NCBI GenBank assembly: GCA_023053575.1
Contig: JAKZAP010000014.1
Span: 8,432,001-8,496,000 of the forward strand
Direction of reading: 5' to 3'
Length of the DNA stretch: 64,000 nt
Source: Branchinecta lynchi
Lineage: Eukaryota > Arthropoda > Branchiopoda > Anostraca > Branchinectidae
The notes under the pieces were generated by a model that saw nothing but the letters and a program-made list of their open reading frames with translations, had not been told where the DNA came from and ran no database searches. Both the position numbers and the translations under genes were made by a program. This document shows positions 34,750-44,729 of this stretch, piece by piece. How positions within the stretch are numbered: the first letter of the stretch is position 1; each line of letters starts with the position of its first letter.

Positions 34750-36640
34750 GGGGGCCAATCTCCAGGAGCTCAATTTCCGTAACTGTTTCAGTACTCTGGT
34801 TTTGTCACTTGCTTATAAAACAGTCAAATGGAAAGGACAAATAACAAACTTGATACGCTAATAGTCAAGCATTTCAAGGTTATCCTGGCATAAACTTCCT
34901 TGAGAAATTCCGTTAAACATTATTTTACTTTGAAATTACAAATGTGTGTCTCCTTTTATTTGAGGCGTCTGTTGGTTCGAACCGCCATCTTCTTGGCTGA
35001 AGATGCGTTCCTCCTCGCAAAGTATTCAAGTTGTGAAAGGAAAACCAGGTGGCAGTTGAGTCACTAACAGCAAGATATTCAGAAATTGATAAAATGTGAT
35101 TGGAAATTGTTTTTGGCAAGTATTTTGTAGTAAAAAAATGCCTGGTTTGGGTTTTCGTTTTTTCTTCGACGACCGTCAACTGTTAGGCGACGTCCACATA
35201 AGAATACCTCTACGGTACCAGGACCCACTCAATAGAAACGGTGTCAACTGCGGCTTGTGCTTTGACATGCCAACATCTTCTGCCGCTTTTCCGCCTGAAA
35301 ATATTTTTTTTAGTCCATGGTAATTACTTCGCAAAGAGGTGAGAGCAGGTGTGGTTATCAGCGTAATGAAAACACGCTCTTCGTGGTTTTGTGTAGTTTA
35401 CTGATTCTAGTATATTTCGCACTGGAAGGCCGTTGTGTGTGTCTAGTACGATAAAACACTCAAATTTTACTGCCCGTGTTCATAGTTGACATGTTGGAGT
35501 TCACTCAGAGGTTCGCTGAGGGAAATACAATTGGGCCGCTTCTGTAGCTAGCACTTAAACATTTTGTTTTTGGTATCGGCTCGGTTAGCCTAGCCCCCTT
35601 TCAAACAGTGACGACAGTACACACACAAAAATGGGGGGGGGGGCTAAGTCGTGGACCCCAATTCACGGTTTATAACAAAAATACAAACTCTGATTGCTCT
35701 TTTTGTGGTGAATTTGAAGTAATTTTCGGAAACAACTTTGCATATACCTCTTGAAACCTATTCTGCGGCCAAGAAATATCACTAACGAGGAAGATCTTGA
35801 AATCTGGAGGGGGACATAAGTTATAGGTCTCAATCCCAGTTCTGTTACACAAACTCAAACTTTAACTGCCGTTTTCGATGTAAATTTAAAGTAGTTTTCG
35901 AATATAGCCTTGCATTTAACTTCTGAAACCTGTTTAGCGGCCAAAAATATCACCAACAAATCTGGGAGGGGGGGGGGGAGGAAGGAGCAAATGGCGCCTC
36001 TGGTTTTAAATCTGTACCGCAGTGGCGTTGTCCTGCCGCGTTTGCGTGTGTAATAAGTTCAATGCAGTCATCTCAGAAACAGGTTTTCTTGTACAACTTC
36101 ATAAATGTCCGAACGAGTTCAACTGCTGCAGGATGTCACAGTTCTGTAACGAGCTGAGTACCCCATACTTCACTTCTAAGTAGCAGGTTCTAAGTCTGTT
36201 TTTCTTTTCGGTGGTATCTCTATCTGGAGCATTCTTTTTAATCAGCTGTCTAAAATATTTCGTGGTTTTGAAGCAACTTGCTCCAAAATCCCGCATATTA
36301 TCCCTGACCGCAAATCCAGTTTTGTCGTCGTGGCAGGTTCAGTGAGACGAGCAGCTATTAAGGTATCGCCGTAGGTGTTTTATAAGCACCTTACGTATTT
36401 GATGTGAGCAAGCACCCGTCCTCATCAAGACCCAAAGGTTTTTGATCTTGTGCATTTGCTACATTATGAAAGCCAGTGTATTTTTTTCCTTTTCATTCTT
36501 CATTTCATTCTTCATAAGTGCGTAAATAAAAATTTCATCATCATCATCAGTTGGTGTTTTTTGTGGAAACGTTCTAAGAGAGGCTTACGTCAAGGGATCC
36601 ATTTCAGATAAGTGTTCTGCCTCTGTGACAACCTCGCTTG
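34750..36640. other. Intergenic, LINE-type tail near its right end
   Basis: No gene recognised. A G-run lies at about 35,633-35,643 and another at about 35,967-35,978. The two flanking segments (about 35,680-35,790 and 35,840-35,950) are diverged copies of each other: AACTTTGCATATACCTCTTG and CCTTGCATTTAACTTCTGAA. Near 36,525 AATAAAAATTTCATCATCAT is a LINE-like tail with (ATC)n. Confidence 0.4.
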
Positions 36641-36645
36641 ATTTA

Positions 36646-36947
36646 GAGCGTGTTCCACCCTATCTGCGGTAGTTAATAAGCATGACGTCACGAATTCTGG
36701 CTTTTGCCGTCAAGGCTGGAAGGAATTTTCTATTTTCCAGTAGAATATCATGGGACGAGCGCCGACCAATCAAGTTACAGAGATGCGTAGTTACCACGCT
36801 TACTACGCTCCCGAGCCTGGTAAGCAAAAAGTTACCATTAGTTACTGTTTCGACAAGGTGGGAACGGTCAGCGTAGTAACTTTTTACGAGGTTGGAACGA
36901 AAATAGTAACTAAATAGTCACTATTGGTTGAAGGGTGGAACACACTC
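36646..36947. mobile_element. MITE-like element (GAGCGTGTTC ends), copy 2
   Basis: Ends GAGCGTGTTCCACCCT and AGGGTGGAACACACTC. Flanked on both sides by TTA, a possible 3-bp target duplication as in PIF/Harbinger elements. It is inverted relative to the copy at 8,243-8,532. Confidence 0.7.
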
Positions 36948-37439
36948 TTAGAGTTGCAACAGGTGGGGCTTTACTGTTCGAAACCAGGAGGGGAACATTT
37001 CCAGATGATAGTTGTCTCCTTCTAAGTGAGAAGAGAAAGGTCTTGGTCTTTTGCATTTCGTTTCGACCAGCGTATGGCGTAGCTGCTGTCGGTGTCATTT
37101 TAGTTCCATGTGTAAGGAAGAAACATTGCCTGTTTACTGTTTAATCAGTAGTTTTGGTTGACTCAGGACCCAAAGGCTTTCTCGCAGAATACATGAAGTT
37201 GTCATTGAACACTTTTCGTGGTCCAAGTCAAAAGAAAAAGTTCTTTGTCAACTGTACTTCATTGAATACTCTATATGACTAAGTCCAAAACACGCCAGTG
37301 ATCCTCAGGAAGAAGGAGTAAACGTGTCCGTAACGGCTCAAACTTAACGACTCAAATCCTTTGTCAAACAATCACGGCGATTTTTGGGAGCAGATTATTG
37401 TCTTGTCACTTGTGCTCCAGTATCTGCAGCAGGTGATGC

Positions 37440-37830
37440 TGTACTGACTGATGCTTAGAGTCGGTCGGCTTAGGAGTCGTCTCGAGACCCCTCTTTCACG
37501 ACCTCGGTCTCGTCTCTTTCGGAGGAAGACTCAGACTCTCATCTCGAAACTCAGCCGAGTCCGTAGGAAACGTCTCGCCCGTCAAATTTAAAATCGTACG
37601 GGCGTCTTCAGCGAACAAGTTCAGATCAGCATCATCATGATATTATCAAATGATTATATGTTTGGGATATATTCTTTGTATACATGTTTGTTTATTAAAA
37701 CCCAAGAAAAACGTACTGTTAGGTTTTAATAGTCACGTTCTTGTCTCGTCTGGAGGGACTGTGTCTAGGACTCGGACTAGTCTTCAGTCGTGAGACTCAC
37801 CTCGGACACGCAACGCTAGAGCAGCTCTGA
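37440..37830. repeat. CTCG/GACTC-rich repetitive block
   Basis: Many GTCTCGAGAC, GACTCGG and GTCTCGTCT blocks in direct and inverted order, in two clusters (37,455-37,590 and 37,740-37,820) around an AT-rich centre. Possibly a foldback element; the ends are not clear. Confidence 0.4.
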
Positions 37831-38196
37831 ATGCTTGTATAACTTTTTTAACTACTATTGTTACTATTACAGTTGTAACTAACTACTTGCTGCTGGACCA
37901 CCATCGCTGCTTGGAGATTCCTGAAAAACAGTGATTGGATTCATAAGCAGCTTTTAAGTTTAAAGAAACCTATCAGCGATACTTCAGAATGTTTTATTTG
38001 AAATAATAAGGGAAACACGATTACTAGTTGATAGTCTAACTATATGTAAAGATAAGTTTCCCTCTTACAAGTACGTTATTTTACAGGTTTATTTTAGTCC
38101 TTAAGTTGTGATTCGTAACTAGTTGGGTTACGGTAAATTATGTTGACCAGTATGCAGAACACGAAAGATTTTCTGATTTTCTTCATTTATTTTTAG

Positions 38197-38285
38197 ATCA
38201 AGAAGCATCGATGGGATTTAGTCATTAGAAGAGCTATGGTGTATCCTTCTCTGGTTGGTACCAGAAAATCCAGTACAAATGATTG
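38197..38285 (+). other. Candidate isolated exon (89 bp)
   Basis: Preceded by a pyrimidine-rich tract ending TTCATTTATTTTTAG and followed by a consensus donor GTGAGT. Only one frame is open through it; it reads IKKHRWDLVIRRAMVYPSLV and then GTRKSSTND, entering in phase 0 and leaving two bases of a codon. I do not recognise the peptide. Joined to the acceptor before the BCL9 start at 47,874 this frame would stop at once, so as part of that gene it could only be 5' UTR. It may belong to another gene or be chance: a 29-codon open frame is not rare. Confidence 0.3.
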
Positions 38286-38860
38286 GTGAGTTTCTTTTAT
38301 CTGTTTATTCGTGAATGTGTATTTAGAACAACAAGAATATAATATATATCGGACAGTATACCGCAGAAAGTAGTCCTTGGCTAGGAAAGGCTAACCGGCA
38401 TAATATTTTAGAGAAATAGATCATTATTCATAGATGGCAATACATGGATCAATTGACTATATATATATAAAAAAAAAGGAACAAAAATGTAATGGATGTA
38501 AGAATGAACAGAAAATTCGGGCTGCTAGAGCTTGGGTGTGCCCTTCAAGGAAGGATAGGCTATATAATGCGGTTGTACTGCTCCATTTCCTATACTTATC
38601 ACTTTCTTGGTCACATGTACGGAAAGTGATAAGAAATCTTTGAAAAGTTTTTTTTTTTTTTTAAGTATGCTAGTTACCGTACTTGCTTTAGTTACCGAGT
38701 TAGCGACGTAACTAGCCTTTGCGAAAACTATGGAATTAGTGAGCTCCTTTGAGCAGCTGAGGCCCAGTTTCTTAGATGTCTAGCAAAATTACTAAGCACC
38801 CCTGGAAATCGGTATTTTTTAGTTAGTTTTTCAACTTTCGTCCATCTATTTTTTGTGTTT

Positions 38861-40399
38861 TTGGGATCGCAAAACGTAAGTGACGGAATACCTATGATTT
38901 CTTAAAAGTTGTCCGTCTGTCTGTCTGTCTGCTAGTACGATAACTCTCGAAGGGGTTGAGATATTTTATTCAGCTTGACATGAGGACTTTTTAGGTCAAA
39001 GTACAGGACTAAGTTCGAGATGGGCTCTGTAGCCCTACATTTGGGGTTGGGGGTTGGTTTCAAATTAAGGGACGAAAAAATTGTTTCTTTTAAGTAATGA
39101 GATAGTCGATTTAGGGGTAAGGAGATTTGCTGAATCCGAATATGCAAATTACTTTGTCACCGGACAAGTAGTTAGCCTGGAATCCGGACAAAACCGGAAA
39201 ATTTGTAAAAAGTAAAAGTTTAATCTGAAGTAGATTAGAGGTTCGATTAAGGCGTACGGAGACATGCGGAATCCGAATATGAAAATTATGTTCTCCACGG
39301 ACAAGTAGTTTAACCGGAATCCGGCCAAACTGAAAAAAAAAAAAAAAATAAAGGTTTAACTGAAGTTGATTTAAGGGTTAAGCCGCTTCACATTGACGGA
39401 TTGAGCCTTTCACTACGCAACCTCTTCGCCGTGATTGCGTCTACGCAACGCAGAGCTTAAAGCAGACAAATAAAACGCAACGCAACAATAGCACCAAGTT
39501 CCATTCTTGCGTTGCGTCGACGCGTACGCATCAGGTTTGTCAGTGGAAAACTAAAATAAACATGCTGAAGATGAAAAAAAGTTGCTACTAGAGAAAATAA
39601 ATTCAAATGCAGCAGAAGACACCGATAAAGGAAACGTAAATGAGCATCCAGCGCGAAAGCTTCTCCCGCAGGTGAGAAAGATACGCTACGCAAGCTGTAC
39701 GCAAAGCAAGATAAGCGCATATCCAACGCATCACATCGACGCGTCAATGTGAAAGTGGCTTAAGGATATGTGCTCAATCCGGATTATTTTCTCACCTTAT
39801 AAGTAGTTCGCCCGGAATCCGGCCAGAACCGGAAAATCTTTAAACTGTAAAAGTTTATCTGAATTTGATTAGATGTTCGATTTAGGGGTGAGAAGACATG
39901 ACGAATCTGTATAATAAGTGTATGTCAAAGCCCTAGAGCCATATACAAAACAAAACAGAACAAAGAAAACACATTAATAAAAAACAACAGATATACTGCT
40001 ATAAAAACATTATATAACATATGATAGTCATTTTCTTCCAGACGTACATTTCGCTCGGGATCCGGGTGAAACCGGAAATTTTTTCAAAAGTAGTTTTTTT
40101 TTATCTGAAGTTGATTGTTCGGTGTAGGGGTAAGAAGACATGCTGAATTCGTTTTTGAGCTATAGTTTTTGCTATACAAGTAGTTTGCCGGGAAATCTGG
40201 CCGAAATTGGAAATTTGGCAGAAGTAAGGCAAGAAGTTTTGATCAGTTCCGACAAAGTAGACATGACGTAGGATATAGGGGTAAACACATATCTGTATCT
40301 GAAGTTAATCTTCTCAGATGATTACCATTGGCCTTAATCTGTTAAATTCTGGATCAAATATTACATTTTTGGGATCCAGTCGAAATCTTTGGTCTTGTT
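38861..40399 (-). mobile_element. Family A array element, copy with insertions (minus)
   Basis: Ends TTGGGATCGCAAAACGTAAG and TTTTGGGATCCAGTCGAAAT CTTTGGTCTTG. Both GGGATCCC sites are mutated (GGGATCGC and GGGATCCA), so this copy is old. Monomers with GACATGCTGAAT, GAATCCGGCCA.AACCGGAA and GTAGTTCGCCCGGAATCCGG are interrupted by a MITE (39,382-39,759) and an A-rich insertion (about 39,920-40,025). Confidence 0.7.
39378..39763. mobile_element. MITE-like element flanked by TTAA
   Basis: Inserted in the family A array. Ends are TTAAGCCGCTTCACATTGAC and GTCAATGTGAAAGTGGCTTAA, with TTAA on both sides, so TTAA is either a target duplication (piggyBac-like) or part of the inverted repeat. The interior has repeated GCGTTGCG/CGCAACGC and ACGCGTACGC blocks. 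It encodes nothing recognisable; the 96-codon minus frame is incidental. Confidence 0.7.
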
Positions 40400-40640
40400 C
40401 CACTCCCTGGCACCTGCTGTACACCCTTTCATGGTACCAGCCGGCGCCGACCGAAATCAGCGGTGCCGGTGCCGGCGCCTGTGCCTTTGGTAAATTAGGC
40501 TATTCCAGCTTCTAGACATGCTGATTTTAATGTTGTAACGCGTGGCAACCCGTGCCGGCTGGTGTCGACACCGGCTGGGCACCGCTGCACCGGGAACTGT
40601 ACACTAAAATCGAGAGTGGGCAACCCATCGATTACATTGA
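40395..40640. mobile_element. MITE-like element (GTTGCCCACTCTCG family), copy 4
   Basis: Left end CACCTGCTGTACACCCTTTC; right end ACTGTACACTAAAATCGAGA GTGGGCAACCCATCG. The centre is packed with GGTGCCGG/CCGGCGCC palindromes. It abuts the end of the family A copy directly. Confidence 0.65.
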
Positions 40641-40644
40641 ACTC

Positions 40645-41475
40645 CATCGTATGCTCTTTCGAAACATCATGGGTAATAAAGTTTACTTATTTATTTACTA
40701 TTATATAGTTGCGCGGGCCACAGTCTACGAGCTTTCATATAATATTCGAAGATGAATATTTTGAAATTGGGAAGAAAAAAGAAAAAATCTGTAAGGTCAT
40801 TCCTGTCCCTTGGCGCGGATAAAGCCTTCGTTGTCAAGCAAAAACGCACCAGTGCGGTTGGTACTGTTTCAACTCCGTGTCGAATTTTCGGCGTCAAATT
40901 ATATGGGACTCGCTGTAATCAGCGACACCATCACTTCTTAACTTTTAATAGTTTTCACATAAGTATTCCTTCAACCCAAACTGACTGCAGATTATATAAG
41001 TAAGTAAGTAATTTATTTGTAACCCGCCAATTTTTTAAAAGAGGAGTTAGTGAAAGAAAATAAACACACATAATTCTCAATCTTTGGCCAAGGTATAGTG
41101 GAGGTGGAGATATATCTGACTTCGGTAAACGGACAAGCCAGTGGAGGCTTTTCTAGTGGTCTTCCGGTTCTTCTTTGTGGAGATTTGGAAGAGGACCCTT
41201 GCCGACAAGGGCCGAAATGTTGCTAGCATAAATCCCAGCTGACTGGCCGCAGTCAAATACCAGCATGAAATAGGTTTTCCAATTGACTTACTTAAGGCGG
41301 GCCTGTAAATTGCTATTTATGTGTTTACTTTTTAATTAAGCTTTCGCCGTATACTAACGTATAAGTCTAACACAGAATGTCTAACATCCCTATAGCCTTA
41401 GTCAATGTTCTGAATCACAAGAAAGGGCACAAAGCAATGAGAAAATTGGAAGATACTAATGAAATTTCAGTTAAT
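40645..41475. other. Intergenic with degenerate hammerhead-like repeat
   Basis: At 41,184-41,260 GGAAGAGGACCCTTGCCGAC AAGGGCCGAAATGTTGCTAG and a later CAGCTGAC repeat the order of the 51.5-kb hammerhead-like motif, but the first core box reads TTGGAAGA and is broken. Otherwise no gene recognised. Confidence 0.45.
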
Positions 41476-41479
41476 CTAA

Positions 41480-42900
41480 GTCTAAGGTTCCCCCCTCCCT
41501 CTCCAACTCCCCCGAAAGTCACCGGATCAGTGCGACAGCTGAGACAGGAGGTCTTTCGAAATATCAAGTTTCATTAAGATCGATTCCCCGTCCGGAAGTT
41601 AAAAATACTTCAATATGCCGGATTCCCCCTCCCTCCATTCCCCCCTCGGTGGTCGAATCTGGAAGTGACTATTTCCAAGTTAGTTTGGTAGGGTCCCTAA
41701 TATGTCTGCCAAGCTTCATCGTCCTAGCACTTCTGGAAGTACCCTAACTGGAGAGGAGTGATCTGACCGACAGACGGAAAGTGATCGGTATATGTAGTTC
41801 GGTCACTTCCACATAAGCTAGGACGATGAAACTTGACAGGCATTCCAGTGACTCTACTAGATTAAATTGGATCCTCGATCCTACCATCTGTGGGGGATGG
41901 CGGGGGGAATCTGGAATATTGAGATATCTTTAAATTAAGAACGGGTGATCGGATCTTCATGAAACTTGATACTTAGAAAGACCTCCTGTCTAGATATCCC
42001 CACTTCAAATCCGGACCGGACCCGACCAGATTCGGGCACTGTGGGGGAGTTGGGGAAGGTGGGGGGGGGGGGGGTTTCTGGTGATCCCCCCAGTTAGATA
42101 TTTCCTGATATGCTTTGACAATAAAACTTGGCAGTCGTGTCTGGGACCCGAATAGACCGACTTGAGAATAGTCCCGTACTGTGAATGAGTACGGGACTAT
42201 TAAAAATGTAGCTGACTCATCCGTTTTGCACTGTCAAATCTGAGAATAGTCGTTTCCCCCATGCCATCGTTGGGAGAGTGGAGGGATGGGGAATACGGAA
42301 TCTAGTGAAACGAGGGATTGAGATGGAACTTGGTGGCCGGAACAAGCATTAGGCCTAGATACGTAATTGACGGAGCCAGATCATTTCGGGGCTCTGTGTG
42401 GGGGAGTTGGAAGGGGAGTCACGAAAATTTTGCGATTCGCATAGGTTTCAAACGAGTGAATATGAAACTTAGAACGTAGAGAGAGCATAGATGACACGTT
42501 TTAGGGTCCGAACCTGATCCGACAACGGGGGGGGGGGGGGGGGTCCGGGATCTTCAAAAAAATGTTCAGATTCGACTGAAACTTCAAAAGTGGTAAGAGA
42601 AAATGCCTCAGAGGATTCGGACTGGAGGGACTTCGGGACTGGAAGGGAATAGTAGTTGGAGGGAGGTACGGAAATCCTGTGGTACGTGGGGGGGTCCGGA
42701 ATTTTCAGAAAAATGTTCAGATTCGAGTGAAACTTCATAAGTGGTAAGAGAAGGTGCTTCAGAGAGATTCGGACTGGAGGGACTTCGGGACTGGAGGGAC
42801 TTCGGGACTGGAAGGAATAGTAGTTGGAGGAAGGTACGGAAATCGTGTGGCCCGTCTAGATATCAAACGAGTGGATTTATTGGGCTGAAAAACTCGGAAG
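41480..42900. repeat. Old family B arrays, head to head
   Basis: 41,480-41,760 carries family B monomers on the minus strand (CAAGTTTCATTAAGATC, GCCAAGCTTCATCGTCCTAG). From about 41,810 they run on the plus strand (TAGGACGATGAAACTTGACA, GGGTGATCGGATCTTCATGA). They meet around CTGACCGACAGACGGAAAG, which resembles the element's left end. G-runs occur at 42,060-42,074 and 42,526-42,543. A local duplication (GATTCGGACTGGAGGGACTT CGGGACTGGA) lies at about 42,615-42,815. Confidence 0.65.
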
Positions 42901-42904
42901 TTAG

Positions 42905-43890
42905 AACAGTTAATTGCTCCAGATGATCCTAGGCGACGCCGGAAATTGCCCTCATTACTCCGATCGTTCTGGGCAGCTAAACCTAATGGTTATACTAGGG
43001 TCTTTAAATATTTTGGTGAACATTTTCGATTTTTTTCCCAGTAGAATTCAGCCAACTTAAGTTGTCTCGTCGACTTGCGACATCCGCCTTTCATTGTAAC
43101 AGTTATGTTTTTTGACGAATTGGTTTATTATGCTCTCATTGTGAGCCGGCGATTATTGCTGTATTCTTTCAGTAATGTTCTCATACTTAGCGTGTGAATA
43201 TTCTGTTCAGAATTATTATCACCTGTCAGAATAGATGTGAATGAGGACAGTGACTTCAGTGAGCTACCGTGGATTATTTCACAAAAAAAACAACAATGAA
43301 ATCAAACTTACCTCGCGGGGCCGCGGGCGAAGTTTTATTCCTGCGCTTTTTTTTTTTTTTTTTACATTTTTGCTCCCCATTACGTTTTTTAACAATCCGA
43401 AAATATACATTATGTTTGTTATTCTGGCAAATTCCAGGTAATCCCAGAACGCTTAGACATGCAGGTTTCTCAACTAACTAACATTTCACAAGTAATTATA
43501 TCAAACAGTTATACAAATGTGACAGAACTGAACAACGCTACAGCATATTAAAAGGCCTAAGTTCAAAACATGAAGAAAAATGAAAACACAAGTGATCTGC
43601 CACGTTTTTTCGGAAAAAGGGAAAGGTCGGCTTTTTGAAAAGAAAATACATCTTACCATTACAAAATACATCTTACCATTCAAAATCTCCAAAGGATTTT
43701 TGTCCCAAAATTGTAAGTGAGGAAAGAGTTATTGGTAGAACTGAGAAAGATAAGAAGAATATATTCAGATTTATTATTTTTATCTTTAGCATTATATCTT
43801 TCGCTTTTCTGACGGTTTCGGGGACAGCACGTCGTAGCATTAAATCAAATATGATCGAGGAAGTAACAAACAAACGTTTGGAGATGATGC
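42905..43890. other. Intergenic, nothing recognised
   Basis: A 93-codon plus-strand frame (43,635-43,916) includes a hydrophobic stretch (FRFIIFIFSIISFAFLTV), but the minus strand is open over the same bases and no domain or splice border is recognised. A 14-bp direct repeat ACATCTTACCATT.. occurs at 43,650-43,680. Confidence 0.3.
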
Positions 43891-43896
43891 TGCCAC

Positions 43897-44245
43897 TACA
43901 CTGTCAGAAGTTGTAATAGATAACAGAAGGATGCGCAGTTTCAACAGACAACAATTTGGATGTAATGTCTTGTGATGTAGAAAACGTTATGGATTAAATG
44001 TTGTTCATAGCAAGCATTGCCAGGAAGACCTGACAAACCACTGAAAAAGATCTCCTGACTTTTTTGTTTGTATCGGAAAATTCAGCAGATGCTTTTTCGG
44101 CGTTTTTTCGGCCCTTCCTGGCGATGCTTGCTATGCATAACATTTAATGCAAAATATTTTCAAAATAACAATAGATTGCATCCCAAGTGTTGTCTGTTGA
44201 AACTGCGCATCCTTGTGTTATCTGTTCTGAAACTTCTGACACTGT
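43897..44245. repeat. Large imperfect palindrome
   Basis: The left arm (TACACTGTCAGAAGTT, GATAACA, GGATGCGCAGTTTCAACAGA) is mirrored by the right arm (TCTGTTGAAACTGCGCATCC, GTTATCTG, AACTTCTGACACTGTA). The inner blocks ATAGCAAGCATTGCCAGGAAG and CTTCCTGGCGATGCTTGCTA T also pair. Single-arm relatives lie at about 16,110-16,160 and 17,880-17,965. A foldback element of about 350 bp without coding capacity. Confidence 0.75.
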
Positions 44246-44530
44246 ACTCTTCTCGCCACTATTTGTCGTCGATACTTCCAACGCATGTAGACCGACGGCA
44301 GCGCCGGTTGATATGCGGCAATTCGTCCCAATTATGCAGAATTTCTTCATAGCAAATGAATAAGTGCTATCCAGATTTGTAATATTCAACCTAGTAGAAA
44401 AGGGGAAAATTTGACTGTCAGTTGGGTGGAGGGGAGGGGGGGGGGTGTGGATAGTCTCATTTTAACCACCCTGGACTTTGTTTCCGCAAGAATAATCCTG
44501 TTGCAAAGCAAACATGATAATTTACTATTC

Positions 44531-44728
44531 TTAAGCTGCGTTCACAAGCATACCTAGCCAAGCACAGATGCATAGGCCGGTGTCCAAGCTAAGCCAGGCA
44601 CCGGGTTCTAGAGCCTGGAACTCCGCGCCTGGCCCAAAATCTGTGCATAGGCATGGATGTGAACGGTGATACTAGGCACGTTTCTAGGCAACGGTGCTTG
44701 GCTAGGGATGCTTGTGACCGGGGCTTTA
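44531..44728. mobile_element. MITE-like element (GCGTTCACAAGCAT ends)
   Basis: Left end AAGCTGCGTTCACAAGCATA followed by CCTAGCCAAGCAC. The right end is its inverse, GTGCTTGGCTAGGGATGCTT GTGACCGGGGCTT. TTA lies at both outer edges. The interior repeats AAGCTAAGCCAGGCACCGGG-like and CCTGGC palindromes. One copy only. Confidence 0.75.
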
Positions 44729-44729
44729 C

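Noticed and set aside
43635..43916. 93-codon frame with a transmembrane-like stretch
   Set aside because: The opposite strand is also open, the sequence is AT-rich and it runs into a foldback element. No splice borders or family match.
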